Shown here piece after piece: positions 1 through 8,617 of a stretch of 64,000 nucleotides of DNA (its first letter is position 1; every line of letters begins with the position of its first letter). Where the stretch lies: positions 8,509,001 to 8,573,000 of the forward strand of contig NZ_CP025394.1 of assembly GCF_002943525.1 (NCBI RefSeq), in the 5' to 3' direction. The DNA comes from Kitasatospora sp. MMS16-BH015 (GTDB taxonomy: Bacteria; Actinomycetota; Actinomycetes; Streptomycetales; Streptomycetaceae). The translations under genes and the position numbers were made by a program. The notes beneath the pieces were generated by a model that was not told the DNA's origin, searched no databases, and was given only the letters and a program-made list of their open reading frames with translations.

Positions 1-300
1 GGGCATCGTGGTGGGCTCGGTCACGAAGTCGGCGACGAGATCGACCAGGTTCCGGTACACGCCGTCCACGTCGGCGACGAGGAATTCGATGATCACGGTG
101 TGGTTGTCGGCCGGACGGGCGGAGCCGGGTGCGAAGAGCGCCACCGTGCGGGTACTGCCGATCGCGAGGGTGCCGCCGGCGGTCCGGAGTTCGGCGAAGT
201 CCTCGGTGGACCAGTCCGCCCGCACTCCGGTGGCTCGCTCGTAGAAGTCGACAAGGCGTGCGATGTCGCCGGTGATGATCCGGATCGAAACCAGGTCCAT
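1..300 (-). CDS. VOC (glyoxalase/bleomycin-resistance fold) family protein, C-terminus missing
   Basis: The visible 100 N-terminal residues begin MDLVSIRIITGDIARLVDFY, the usual opening of a vicinal-oxygen-chelate protein, and continue with the strands expected of a beta-alpha-beta-beta-beta module. The start is the ATG whose complement lies at 298-300, with a GAGGAG-type ribosome site just upstream. The 3' end runs off the left edge, so total length and metal ligands cannot be judged. It is divergent from the WYL regulator at 389, 88 bp away, a common arrangement of a regulator beside its target. Substrate is unknown. Confidence 0.75.
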   Translation of the reverse strand, partial: MDLVSIRIITGDIARLVDFYERATGVRADWSTEDFAELRTAGGTLAIGSTRTVALFAPGSARPADNHTVIIEFLVADVDGVYRNLVDLVADFVTEPTTMP

Positions 301-388
301 GGTGCTCTCCTCAGGTGGGTGAAGCCGTTGCACCTCGGACGCTAGAGCAGATAGTGGACAGAATCGGTCCGGTATCGACGCTAGGCTC

Positions 389-1384
389 GTGGACATGGCT
401 CGACCCACCGGCCGCGTGCTCACCCTCCTGGAACTCCTGCAGTCAGGCGGCATCAGAACGGCGGCCGAACTCGCCGACCGGCTCGGCGTCGACGGGCGCA
501 CCGTGCGGCGGTACGTGGAGCACCTGGTCGACCTCGACATCCCCGTCGAGACGGTCCGTGGCCGCTACGGCGGATACCGGCTCGCCCCCGGATACCGCCT
601 GCCGCCGCTCATGCTCAACGACGACGAGGCGCTCGCCGTGCTGCTCGGACTCGTGGCCGGCCGCAGGGCGGGGTTGCTGACGGCGACGGAGACCGCGGGG
701 GAGACGGCGGCGGCCAAGATCCGCCGGGCGCTGCCCGAGCGGCTGGCCCGTCGGCTCGACGCGGTCATGGAATCCCTCGCCTTCACGGCTGCGCCCGGCG
801 AGTCGGCCACCCCGGAGACGGGGGTGCTGCTCGCCGTCTCCGACGCGGTACGACACCGCCGCCCGATCTCGATCAGGTACACCGCCCGGGACGGCCGACG
901 GAGCGAACGCACGCTGCACCCGTACGGGATCGTCACCCATGAGGGCCGGTGGTACGTCACGGGCACCGATCCCGGGGTCGGCCAGGACCGGACGTTCCGG
1001 CTCGATCGCATCGCGGACGCGAGGACCCTGCCCGGCTCGTTCGAGCCCCCCGCCGGACTCGATCCGGCCGAGCGGGTCCTGTCAGGGCTCGCCACGGCCG
1101 CGTACCGGCACGAAGTGACGCTGCGGATCCTCGGGACGGTCGAACAGATCCGGGCCCGGCTTCCCGCCAGCGTGGCGAGCGTGTCGGAGCTCGCCCCCGA
1201 GGCAGGGACGGATCCGCACACCGAGCGTTGGCTGTGCGTCGAACTGCGGGCGGAGCGGCTCGACTGGCTGCCTCCGGTACTCGCCTCGCTCGACCGGCCG
1301 TTCGTGGTCGAGCGACCGGAGGAACTCCGAGACCTCGTCACCGCGCTCGCCGACCGGCTCGCAGCCTCGGCCCACCGCGTCTGA
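389..1384 (+). CDS. HTH/WYL-domain transcriptional regulator (YafY type)
   Basis: 331 residues. Residues 1-60 form a DeoR/HTH_11-like winged helix (AELADRLGVDGRTVRRYVEH). A WYL ligand-sensing domain follows at about 145-225 (RPISIRYTARDGRRSERTLHPYGI...HEGRWYVTGTD), then a C-terminal WCX-like extension, the normal layout and length of YafY-type regulators. The start could be the GTG at 389 or the ATG at 395; no strong ribosome site precedes either, so the mRNA may be leaderless. It probably controls the divergent VOC gene or its own promoter. WYL domains usually bind small ligands or nucleic acid; the ligand here is unknown. Confidence 0.85.
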   Translation: MDMARPTGRVLTLLELLQSGGIRTAAELADRLGVDGRTVRRYVEHLVDLDIPVETVRGRYGGYRLAPGYRLPPLMLNDDEALAVLLGLVAGRRAGLLTATETAGETAAAKIRRALPERLARRLDAVMESLAFTAAPGESATPETGVLLAVSDAVRHRRPISIRYTARDGRRSERTLHPYGIVTHEGRWYVTGTDPGVGQDRTFRLDRIADARTLPGSFEPPAGLDPAERVLSGLATAAYRHEVTLRILGTVEQIRARLPASVASVSELAPEAGTDPHTERWLCVELRAERLDWLPPVLASLDRPFVVERPEELRDLVTALADRLAASAHRV

Positions 1385-1441
1385 CCTCGCCACCCGACGG
1401 GGCGCCGGGCCTCGCCTCGGTCGGGCCGTCGGCTGCGTAGT

Positions 1442-1813
1442 ATGCGCGTCATGTCCACAGCTGCCGTGATCGCGGTCCTCGCCCTTGCCGTCCTGCACGT
1501 CTACATCCTGGTCCTGGAGGTCTTCCTCTGGACCACGCCCCGGGCCAGGGCCTCCTTCGGCACGACGGAGGAGTTCGCGCTCTCGACCAAGGCGATGGCC
1601 GCCAACCAGGGCCTGTACAACGGGTTCCTGGCGGCCGGCCTGTTCTGGGGCGCCTTCGCCGGTGACCCGGTGGGGTTCCAGGTGCGGCTGTTCTTCGTCT
1701 CCTGCGTGGCCGTGGCCGGGCTGTTCGGTGCCGTGACCGCCTCCCGCAAGATCCTCTTCGTCCAGACCGTGCCCGCCCTCGTCGTGCTCGCCCTGGTGCT
1801 GGCGGCGCACTGA
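1442..1813 (+). CDS. DUF1304 small integral membrane protein
   Basis: 123 residues with four predicted membrane helices (about 4-26, 55-73, 80-98 and 104-122). The sequence between helices, with LEVFLWTTPRARASFGT and then NQGLYNGFLAAGLFWG, matches the DUF1304 family. Function of the family is unknown. It starts at ATG 1442, or at the second in-frame ATG at 1451. It lies 57 bp after the WYL gene on the same strand and may be cotranscribed with it. Confidence 0.8.
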   Translation: MRVMSTAAVIAVLALAVLHVYILVLEVFLWTTPRARASFGTTEEFALSTKAMAANQGLYNGFLAAGLFWGAFAGDPVGFQVRLFFVSCVAVAGLFGAVTASRKILFVQTVPALVVLALVLAAH

Positions 1814-1819
1814 CGGTCC

Positions 1820-1832
1820 GTGAAACTTTCAC
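1820..1832. promoter_or_regulatory. Palindrome GTGAAACTTTCAC upstream of the esterase gene
   Basis: A perfect 13-bp palindrome 160 bp before the esterase start. Its core GAAAnTTTC recurs before the GH10 xylanase (5686) and the xylobiose transporter (32697, 32841). It resembles the CGAA-N-TTCG type of site reported for the Streptomyces xylan regulator BxlR. A second imperfect inverted repeat (TGTTTCGG/CCGGAACA) lies at 1941-1964 nearer the gene. Confidence 0.55.
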
Positions 1833-1991
1833 CCCGGCAGGCAGGGTGAATCCGCAGGTGGCGGGCGTTCGGCCGGGCCGACGGCCGCGGGAGCGTTGAC
1901 GGCGGAGCTAGATCGACATCAGCATCGGCATGTTTCGGTCGGATTGCCGGAACATTTCGATCGACTGTACGTTCTCGGACGGAGAGCTCCT

Positions 1992-3341
1992 GTGCGCCCA
2001 CCCCGCCTCATATCCCGTCTCCTCGGCCTGGCCGCCGCCGTCGGCCTGGCGGTCGGCCTGAGCCTGCCGGCCGCCTCGCCCGCCGCCGCCGCCTCGCTGA
2101 CGCAGATCGGCAACTTCGGCACCAACCCGACCGGCCTGGTGATGAACCTGTACGTGCCGGCCGGCGCCAAGGCCAACCCGCCGATCCTGCTGGCCCTGCA
2201 CGGCTGCCAGGGGTCGGGTCCCTACCTGTACTCGAGCACCGACTTCGCCTCGCTGGCCGACCGGTACGGCTTCCTGGTGATCTACCCCTCGACCAACCCG
2301 AGCGGCAGCTGCTGGGACGTCTCCTCCGGCCAGGCGCTGACCCGGGGCGGCGGCAGCGACCCGGTCGGGCTGATGTCGATGATCACCTACGCGGAGCAGC
2401 ACTACGGCGGCAACGTCAACGCCGTGTACGTGACCGGCGAGTCCTCGGGCGCCATGATGACCAACGTGATGCTCGCCGACTACCCCGACGTGTTCAAGGC
2501 GGGCGCGGCGTTCATGGGCGTGCCGTACCACTGCTTCTACACCGGCACCGTCCGGGGCTGGAACTCGGCCTGCGCCCAGGGCCAGGTCTCGATGACCCCG
2601 CAGCAGTGGGGCAACCTGGTGCGGGGCACGGGTGACCCGGGGTACACCGGCCCGCGTCCGCGCGTGCAGCTGTGGCACGGCACCGCCGACACCATCCTGA
2701 ACCACAACAACCTCGGCGAGGAGACCAAGGAGTGGACCGACGTCCTCGGCGTCAGCCAGACCCCGTCGGCCACCGACACCCCGGCCGCCAACTGGACCCG
2801 CACCCGGTACGACAACGGCGCCGGCACCACCCAGGTCGAGGCGTACAGCATCGCCGGCGCCGGGCACGAACTGCCGATCAAGGGCACCGCGATGGCCGCC
2901 ACCGCGATCCGCTTCATGGGCCTGGACGGGGCGAACTCCGGTGGTGGCGCGACCGGTGCGCTGCACGCGGTGGCCGCGGGCAAGTGCCTGACCGATGCGA
3001 ACAACACCACGCTGGGCACCCAGCAGCAGATCTACGCCTGCAACGGCGGTGCCAACCAGACCTGGACCCACACCGCGGCCAACCAGCTGACCGTGAGCGT
3101 GGGCGGCAGCACGCTCTGCCTGGACGCCGAAGGCCACGGCACCACGGCCGGCACCAAGGCGATCGTCTGGTCCTGCAACGGCCAGGCCAACCAGCAGTGG
3201 CAGCTCAACTCGAACGGCACCGTCACCGGAGTGCAGTCGGGGCTCTGCCTGGACGTGAGCGGTCTGGGCACCGCCGACGGCACCCCCGTTCAGCTGTGGA
3301 ACTGCAGCGGCGGCACCAACCAGCAGTGGACCCTGAGCTGA
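1992..3341 (+). CDS. Secreted PHB-depolymerase/CE1-type esterase with C-terminal ricin-type lectin (CBM13)
   Basis: 449 residues. The GTG at 1992 is chosen because GGAGAG stands 5 bp upstream and the product then begins with an n-region (RPPRLISRLL) and a hydrophobic Sec signal ending SPAAAA. The catalytic domain (about 35-300) shows the oxyanion region LALHGCQGSG, the nucleophile elbow GESSGAMM, and a late histidine in AGAGHELP, as in esterases of the PHB-depolymerase/feruloyl-acetylxylan esterase superfamily. A ricin B-type trefoil (about 318-449) follows with three QxW repeats. Given the xylanases around it, an acetyl-xylan or feruloyl esterase role is likelier than polyester hydrolysis; this is inference. 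The insertion sequence begins only 11 bp after the stop, so the reading frame is intact. Confidence 0.85.
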   Translation: MRPPRLISRLLGLAAAVGLAVGLSLPAASPAAAASLTQIGNFGTNPTGLVMNLYVPAGAKANPPILLALHGCQGSGPYLYSSTDFASLADRYGFLVIYPSTNPSGSCWDVSSGQALTRGGGSDPVGLMSMITYAEQHYGGNVNAVYVTGESSGAMMTNVMLADYPDVFKAGAAFMGVPYHCFYTGTVRGWNSACAQGQVSMTPQQWGNLVRGTGDPGYTGPRPRVQLWHGTADTILNHNNLGEETKEWTDVLGVSQTPSATDTPAANWTRTRYDNGAGTTQVEAYSIAGAGHELPIKGTAMAATAIRFMGLDGANSGGGATGALHAVAAGKCLTDANNTTLGTQQQIYACNGGANQTWTHTAANQLTVSVGGSTLCLDAEGHGTTAGTKAIVWSCNGQANQQWQLNSNGTVTGVQSGLCLDVSGLGTADGTPVQLWNCSGGTNQQWTLS

Positions 3342-3352
3342 ACTCCGCCTAG

Positions 3353-4352
3353 GGGCTGTCCGGTCGATCATGTTCGGAGCCAGATGACGAGGGCTGCCGC
3401 GGTGACAGTGCCGAGGTAGACGTAGCCGCGTTTGTCGTATCGGGTGGCGACGGCTCTGGCGTGCTTGAGCTTGTTGATGGCCCGTTCGACGGTGTTCCGC
3501 TTCTTGTACCGCTCCTCGTCGAAGCCCGGTGGCCGTCCGCCGCGTGATCCCTTGCGCAGGCGGGCGGCCCGGCTGTCGGTCTTCTCCGGGATGGTGTGCG
3601 GGATGCCGCGCCTGCGCAGGTAGGTGCGGCACGGCCCGTTGCTGTAGGCCTTGTCGGCGGCCAGGCTGTCGGGCGTCTTGCGGGGCCTGCCCGGGCCGGT
3701 CCGCGGGACGCGGATCCTCTCCAGCACGGGCTCGAACTGCGTGCAGTCAGCCCGCTGCCCCGCGGTGACGACCAGGGACAGCGGGCGGCACCGGCCGTCC
3801 GCGCTCAGGTGGACCTTGGTGGTGAACCCGCCGCGCGAGCGGCCCAGGCCCTCACCTCCAGCACCACCTCCGCCAGACGGGCGACGAGGCTCTGCCACGG
3901 TGTCTCGTCCTGGTGTTCTCCTGGCCCATCCCCCTTTGGGGCGAGGGCTGGCGGCAGGTCGGTAGGGGCGCCGGCCGCGTGCTGGTGGGCCCGCACGACG
4001 GTGGAGTCGACCGAGATGTCCCAGTCGATGTCGCCGCTCGCGTCCGCCTCGGCCTGGACCCGCTGGAGCAGGCGCTCCCAGGTCCCGTCGGCCGACCACA
4101 GTCGGTGGCGTTCGTAGATGGTCTTCCAGGGACCGAAACGCTCGGGCAGGTCACGCCAGTGCACACCGGTCCGCACCCGGTGCAGAATCCCGTCGATCAC
4201 CTGCCGGTGGTCCCGCCACCGCCCGCAACGCCTGTTGCTGACCGGCAGGAACGGCCGCAGCCGTTCCCACTCGGCATCTGTCAGATCACCCCGCCCCATG
4301 ACCGAACCAACGACCAGAGCAAGCGAAAGTCACATGATCGGCCGGACAGCTC
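3353..4352 (-). mobile_element. IS5-family insertion sequence, 1000 bp, CTAG target duplication
   Basis: The element is bounded by near-perfect 21-bp terminal inverted repeats: left GGGCTGTCCGGTCGATCATG(T), right complement GAGCTGTCCGGCCGATCATG(T), two mismatches. CTAG occurs directly outside both ends (3349-3352 and 4353-4356) and is the likely target-site duplication, typical of the IS427-like branch of IS5. It encodes a transposase in two frames on the minus strand. It sits in the gap between two convergent genes, so nothing was broken. Confidence 0.9.
3368..4299 (-). CDS. IS5-family DDE transposase split over two frames (orfA 4299-3805, orfB ending at 3368)
   Basis: OrfA starts at ATG 4299 and carries the DUF4096-like helix region (LTDAEWERLRPFLP...GILHRVRTGVHWRDLPERFGPW) and the first catalytic Asp (DISVDSTVVRAHQ). 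The rest (GLGRSRGGFTTKVHLSADGR, Asp in LAADKAYSNG, Glu in RNTVERAINKLKHAR) is read in the -1 frame. The switch must occur near 3850-3870, around VLE/GEGLGRS. Many IS5 elements make the fused protein by programmed -1 frameshifting. No A-rich slippery heptamer is seen here, so this copy may instead be inactive. The DDE residues themselves are all present. Confidence 0.8.
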
Positions 4353-4395
4353 CTAGTCGAGCCGCGCCTGGTCGAGCTTCGCCGAGTCGAACTCC

Positions 4396-4431
4396 GCCGG
4401 GCCCGCAGGGGTACGCCCCCGCGGGCCCGGC
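4396..4431 (-). terminator. Hairpin terminator of the GH10 xylanase gene
   Basis: An 11-bp outer stem (GCCGGGCCCGC/GCGGGCCCGGC) closes on a 4-bp inner stem with a TACG loop. It starts 6 bp past the xylanase stop. There is no T-tract, as is usual for streptomycete terminators. Confidence 0.7.
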
Positions 4432-4436
4432 CGCGG

Positions 4437-5642
4437 TCACTCCTGCCCGGTGGCGCTCCGGCCGTGGCGCCCGTGGCCCGCCGCCGAAGCCAGGTCCTGC
4501 CGGAGCGCGAAGTAGGCGGCCTTCGGCTGGTACTTGGCGTCGTAGAGCAGGCCGTAGCCCTCCCCGGCGAAGGTGCCCGGGATCCAGGAGTCGCCGTCGT
4601 AGACGCCCCAGGCCGTGAACGAGATGCACTGCCGGACGAGTTGGCAGCCCTTGAGCATCTCGGAGAACTCGTACGGCTGGGCGAGCTCGGCGAGCGGGCT
4701 GGTCGGCACCTGGTCGGTCGCGTTGTTCACGAAGGTGCGCACGTCCGCCTCGGTGACGGCGGTCTTCAGCCCCAGGTCGCCGTAGCCCTGGAGGTCGGCC
4801 TGGAAGCGCTGGGCGTCGAAGCCGTACTGGGTGTCCAGGTGGCCCTGCTCGCCGATGCCGTCGATCGGCACCCCCTGCGCGCGCAGCTTCGCCACGTAGT
4901 CGTGCACCGCCTGGTACTTGGCGTTGGTGCCGTCCTGGCCGGCGATGTTGTAGTCGTTGTAGAACAGCAGCGCCTTCGGGTCGGCCTGGTGCGCCCAGCG
5001 GAAGGCGTCGGCGATGACGTCCTCGCCCAGGTGCTGGACCCAGAAGTCCTTGCTGTTCAGGCCGTTGGGCAGGGCGGCGTCCCAGGAGTTGGAGAAGACC
5101 TCGTTGGCCACGTCCCACTGCCAGATCTTGCCGCGGAAGTGGCCGACCTCCTCGGTGATGTGCCGGTGCAGGATCTCGCGCAGCTGCGCGTCGGTGATGG
5201 AGCCGTCGCTCACCCCGGTGGTGAGCCAGGCCGGCAGCTGGTTGTGCCACAGCAGGGTGTGGCCGCGGACCTCCTGCCCGTGCTGCCGGGCGAACCGCAC
5301 CAGCTGGTCCGCGGCCTTCCAGTCGTAGCTGCCCCGAGTGGGCTCCACCGCCTCCCACTTCATGACGTTCTCCGGGGTGACGACGGAGAACTGGTCGGCG
5401 GCGATCCGGGTGTACGCCTGGTCGGACCCCAGCAGGGCCATGTCGACGGCGGTGCCGATGCGCAGGCCCTGCTTCGCTCCCAGCGCCCGCAGGGAGTCGC
5501 TCGGCGCCCGGTAACCGGCGTCCGCGGCGGCGGACCCGGCTGCGGACCCGGCTGCGGACGGGGCGGACGCGGCGGCGGACGGGGCGAGCATGAGGACGGC
5601 GGCGATGCCGGCGGCGGTGGCGAGCTGACGGCGTAGCTTCAC
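4437..5642 (-). CDS. Secreted GH10 endo-1,4-beta-xylanase, single domain
   Basis: 401 residues from GTG 5642, preceded by AAGGAG. A Sec signal spans about residues 1-26 (LATAAGIAAVLMLAPSAAAS), followed by an Ala/Ser-rich spacer and one GH10 barrel. The acid/base Glu lies in WQWDVANEVFSN and the nucleophile Glu in TAVTEADVRT; other GH10 hallmarks are TPENVMKWE and GHTLLWHNQLP. It has no carbohydrate-binding module, unlike the GH10 at 28467, so it probably acts on soluble or short xylan. The promoter carries two CGAAnTTCG-type boxes. The short Gly/His/Arg-rich tail after the barrel is unremarkable. Confidence 0.93.
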   Translation of the reverse strand: MKLRRQLATAAGIAAVLMLAPSAAASAPSAAGSAAGSAAADAGYRAPSDSLRALGAKQGLRIGTAVDMALLGSDQAYTRIAADQFSVVTPENVMKWEAVEPTRGSYDWKAADQLVRFARQHGQEVRGHTLLWHNQLPAWLTTGVSDGSITDAQLREILHRHITEEVGHFRGKIWQWDVANEVFSNSWDAALPNGLNSKDFWVQHLGEDVIADAFRWAHQADPKALLFYNDYNIAGQDGTNAKYQAVHDYVAKLRAQGVPIDGIGEQGHLDTQYGFDAQRFQADLQGYGDLGLKTAVTEADVRTFVNNATDQVPTSPLAELAQPYEFSEMLKGCQLVRQCISFTAWGVYDGDSWIPGTFAGEGYGLLYDAKYQPKAAYFALRQDLASAAGHGRHGRSATGQE

Positions 5643-5685
5643 GGCGTACTCCTTGGATCACGGGTGGGGTGGGGGCTCGGCAGCC

Positions 5686-5716
5686 CGAAAGTTTCGAGAA
5701 TGTTGCCGAACTTCGG
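5686..5716. promoter_or_regulatory. Two xylan-type operator boxes (CGAAAGTTTCG and CCGAACTTCGG)
   Basis: The perfect palindromes CGAAAGTTTCG (5686-5696) and CCGAACTTCGG (5706-5716) lie 44-74 bp before the GH10 start, with centres 20 bp apart, nearly two DNA turns. The second contains an exact CGAA-N-TTCG, the site described for BxlR in Streptomyces thermoviolaceus. Repression relieved by xylo-oligosaccharides is inferred. Confidence 0.65.
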
Positions 5717-5793
5717 GAAAGCTAGCCCCAGGAATCCACTGGCGTCAATGGTCTTGCAGACGAGGGGAGTTGGCGCCGACCGGCCGAACGCAG

Positions 5794-5828
5794 GTCGGCC
5801 GCAGCACCGTGACGGTGCTGCGGCCGAC
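5794..5828 (-). terminator. Strong hairpin terminator of the GH9 cellulase gene
   Basis: A perfect 16-bp stem GTCGGCCGCAGCACCG/CGGTGCTGCGGCCGAC with a 3-nt loop, 16 bp past the cellulase stop. Confidence 0.8.
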
Positions 5829-5844
5829 GGATCGCGTGCAGTGC

Positions 5845-8340
5845 TCAGGCGCAGTCGGCGCCGTTCAGGGTGAACTTGGCCGGGGCCGGGTTGCTGCCGG
5901 AGTACGTTGCCTGGAAGCCGAGGCTCGCACTCGCGCCGGGGGCGAGGGTGCCGTTCCAGCCGGCGTCCCGGGCGGTCACGGTGGCGCCCGACTGGGTCAC
6001 CGTGGCGTTCCAGGCGTTGGAGATCCGCTGGTCACCGGCGAAGCTCCAGCCGAGCGTCCAGCCGGAGACGGTGGACGTGCCGGTGTTCTTCACCGTCACG
6101 GTGGCGGTGAACCCGTTGCTCCACGCGTTGTCGACCCGGTACGCCACCGAGCAGGAGGCCGCCGGGGGCACCGGGTCGTCGTCCGCCTCGGTCGCGGTGA
6201 AGCCGCCCGCCTGCACGCCCGGGCCCGCGACCGAGAACACCGCGCTGCCCGCCACGCTGTCGGCGTCCTGCGCCGCCGCGAGTGAAATCTGCTGCGGGGT
6301 GGCCCAGTTGGCCGGGGTGAAGAGCAGCGAGGAGGTGGTCGCCGACAGGTCGGTGTCCCCCGAGACCCGGGTGACGGTCAGGGTGACGTTCTGGGTGGGC
6401 GCGGCCGAGAGCCGTGCCGCCACCGTGGCGGAGCCGCCCTCGGGGACGGTCACCGACGCCGGGGTGACCTGGACGGCGGGGGTGGCCGGTGCGGGCCGCC
6501 GCTCGGCGGCGAAGGCCGCGAGCCAGGCCAGCGAGGCGTTCCAGTTGATCGCCACCTCGTTGGTCGAGTACGAGCCGATGTCGTCCACGTAGCAGGCTGC
6601 CGGTGCGCAGCCGGTCAGTTGGGCCTTGGCCACCGGGTCCTCCAGGCCCGCGTCCGGGCCGCCCGCGAAGGCGCCGGCCGGCGGGTGCGGCAGGGAGGGG
6701 TCGTTCTCGTGCGCCCAGAACCGGTGGTGCTCGTTCTCCGAGGCCCGCGCGCCGTAGCCGGAGACGTAGGAGCGGTCCAGGGCGTTGCGGCCCAGCAGGT
6801 AGTCCATGGTCTCCAGCGCACCCGCCCGGTAGCGCTGGGCGCCGGTCAGCTCGTAGGCCACGGCCAGCACCATCGCGTTGTTCGCCACCGCGCCGTTGGA
6901 CCCCCAGACGTAGCCGTCGGCGGGGAGCGGCACCGCGTAGCCCTGCCCGGCCATGGTGGCCAGGTAGCCGTCGGCGGCCGAGGTCAGCAGGCCCCGCAGC
7001 CGGGTCAGGTCGGTGGCGGGCAGGGCCACCCCGGGCACGGTGGCCAGGGTGATCCGGCCGAGGGTGGCCGTGCCGCCCCAGTAGAAGGCGTCGGCCGGCT
7101 CGGTGTGGTGCGGCGAGGAGGTGACCGCGTCCCGGTACTGCGACTCGCCGGTGGTGGCGAGGAGTTCGGCTGCCGCCCAGTAGAACTCGTCGGAGACGTC
7201 GGAGTCCTCGTAGGCGCCGCCGCCGGTGCTGTCGCTCGCCGGGGCGAGCAGGTTCGGGTTGGCCTTGGCCGCCGTCCAGGCGCGGCGGGCCGCGTCCAGG
7301 CAGCGGGCGGCGAAGGCGGCGTCGTACGGCGCGTACACCCGGGCGCACTGGGCGGCGGTGGCGGCCAGGTTGAGCGTGGCGGCGGTCGAGGGCTTGTGCA
7401 GCTCGCGCTGCTGGTCGTCGAGGTCGGGCCGGGTCGGCAGCCCGGTCCACTGCGCGTCGTGGATCTTGTGGAAGGCCATCCCGGCCAGCGGCTGGCCCGC
7501 CGGCACCTGCATCCGCAGCAGGAACTCCAGCTCCCAACGGGCCTCGTCGAGCACGTCCGGCACCCCGTTGCCGCGCTCGGGTACGCGCAGCGTGCTGTCG
7601 CCGACGGCCGCGTCGCCGCCCGAACGGTGCGCCCGCTCGAAGGAGTTGACCAGCTCCCAGGTGGCGATGCCGCCGTTGACCACGTACTTGCCCTGGTCGC
7701 CCGCGTCGTACCAGCCGCCGCGCACGTCCAGCCGGTAGTCGCAGACCCCGGCCTGGCAGGGCACGCTGGTGTCACCCTTGTTCGGCGCCACCCCCAGGTG
7801 GCCGGCCGGGCGGGCGTACGCGCTGCCGGCCAGGGCGGCGTCGATCGGGATGCCGCTGCGCTGCTGGTAGAAGAACGACATGCTGTCCGCGCGCAGCCCG
7901 TCGTAGAGCGCGGGCGAGATGTCGAAGGGGTGGCTGGCCTGGCCGTTCACGGCCAGGGTGTAGCCGGAGCCGGTGCCGGTGTACGCGCCGAAGTCGACCA
8001 GGTGGGTGGACTGGCCGGAGGCCGGGTCGGCGCCGTGCACGGTGGTGGTGCCGGTGGCGACCTGGGTGCCGGCTGCGTCGCGCAGCTGCCAGGTGAGCGG
8101 GGTGGTGGCGGTGCTGACCACGGTGGCCCGCTTGGGGCCGTCGGGGAGGTAGCCGAGCTGGTTCACCCGGACCGGGACGTCGGCGGCGGAGCCGACGGCG
8201 CCCGAGGTGGCGGCGGTGGCGGCGATGGCGGTGGCCGGGGTGAACGCGGCGGCGGTCACCCCGCCGGCGGCCAGGGCCAGGCCGGTCAGCACGGCGGCCG
8301 CGCGGTGCGGCAGCCCGCGGCCGGAGGGGACGGGAGGCAT
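5845..8340 (-). CDS. Secreted modular GH9 cellulase (CelD_N-GH9-Calx-beta-like-CBM2)
   Basis: 831 residues from ATG 8340 (AGGAAGG upstream). Modules in order: signal peptide (to about 45); an N-terminal Ig-like CelD_N domain (about 50-150, VPVRVNQLGYLPDGPKRA); a GH9 (alpha/alpha)6 catalytic domain (about 155-600) with the catalytic Asp region RGGWYDAGDQGKYVV and catalytic Glu in STNEVAINWNASL; a Calx-beta-like spacer (about 615-720, VTVPEGGSATVAARL); and a C-terminal CBM2 (about 728-831) with flanking Cys and exposed Trp (AWSNGFTATVTV, SGWTLGWSF). It hydrolyses cellulose or beta-glucan outside the cell. A perfect CebR-type box lies 52 bp upstream, so induction by cello-oligosaccharides is likely. 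Confidence 0.93.
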   Translation of the reverse strand: MPPVPSGRGLPHRAAAVLTGLALAAGGVTAAAFTPATAIAATAATSGAVGSAADVPVRVNQLGYLPDGPKRATVVSTATTPLTWQLRDAAGTQVATGTTTVHGADPASGQSTHLVDFGAYTGTGSGYTLAVNGQASHPFDISPALYDGLRADSMSFFYQQRSGIPIDAALAGSAYARPAGHLGVAPNKGDTSVPCQAGVCDYRLDVRGGWYDAGDQGKYVVNGGIATWELVNSFERAHRSGGDAAVGDSTLRVPERGNGVPDVLDEARWELEFLLRMQVPAGQPLAGMAFHKIHDAQWTGLPTRPDLDDQQRELHKPSTAATLNLAATAAQCARVYAPYDAAFAARCLDAARRAWTAAKANPNLLAPASDSTGGGAYEDSDVSDEFYWAAAELLATTGESQYRDAVTSSPHHTEPADAFYWGGTATLGRITLATVPGVALPATDLTRLRGLLTSAADGYLATMAGQGYAVPLPADGYVWGSNGAVANNAMVLAVAYELTGAQRYRAGALETMDYLLGRNALDRSYVSGYGARASENEHHRFWAHENDPSLPHPPAGAFAGGPDAGLEDPVAKAQLTGCAPAACYVDDIGSYSTNEVAINWNASLAWLAAFAAERRPAPATPAVQVTPASVTVPEGGSATVAARLSAAPTQNVTLTVTRVSGDTDLSATTSSLLFTPANWATPQQISLAAAQDADSVAGSAVFSVAGPGVQAGGFTATEADDDPVPPAASCSVAYRVDNAWSNGFTATVTVKNTGTSTVSGWTLGWSFAGDQRISNAWNATVTQSGATVTARDAGWNGTLAPGASASLGFQATYSGSNPAPAKFTLNGADCA

Positions 8341-8391
8341 GGGTGGGCCTTCCTGCACGGGGGAGGGGAAGGCGGGAGCCCCGAAGACATC

Positions 8392-8405
8392 TGGGAGCGC
8401 TCCCA
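8392..8405. promoter_or_regulatory. CebR box TGGGAGCGCTCCCA
   Basis: A perfect 14-bp palindrome identical to the operator of CebR, the LacI-type cello-oligosaccharide repressor of streptomycetes. It lies 52 bp before the GH9 start. No cebR gene is in the window. The motif differs from the lac-like sites elsewhere here (TGGG...CCCA rather than TGTK...MACA), so the two should be separable. Confidence 0.9.
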
Positions 8406-8510
8406 CTTGGTCCCATGAAGCCAGCAGGACGACGGGTGCGTCAAGATGCGGTGAACGAGCAACAGGTGACGTCTCGTCAGAGAACCTGGGCCGCGGAGCG
8501 GGTCGACCGG

Positions 8511-8605
8511 CGGCCGGCGAGCTCGGAGGGTGACCCCGGCGCGGCGGCCGGCGAGCTCGAAGGGTGACCCCAGTGCGGCGAGCTCGGAGGGTGGCCCCGG
8601 CGCGG
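8511..8605. repeat. Tandem repeat, about 34 bp, 2.8 copies
   Basis: Copies at about 8511-8544, 8545-8578 and 8579-8605 share CGAGCTCGRAGGGTGRCCCC. They fill most of the space between the cellulase promoter and the 3' end of the LacI gene. No coding role is seen. Confidence 0.7.
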
Positions 8606-8617
8606 CGGCCGGCGGCG

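Noticed and set aside
389..1384. The WYL regulator as the missing xylan regulator
   Set aside because: It is divergent from a VOC gene, and WYL proteins do not usually bind CGAAA-N-TTTCG palindromes; nothing ties it to xylan beyond distance.
1896..1991. Upstream extension of the esterase frame to TTG 1896
   Set aside because: The added 32 residues precede the signal peptide and have no ribosome site; GTG 1992 has GGAGAG at good spacing.
6619..8418. Long plus-strand open frame opposite the cellulase gene
   Set aside because: Gly/Arg/Val-rich antisense shadow typical of high-GC DNA. The same applies to the other long opposite-strand frames at 1908-3632, 12051-13832, 36002-37546, 40925-43498 and 46832-49498.
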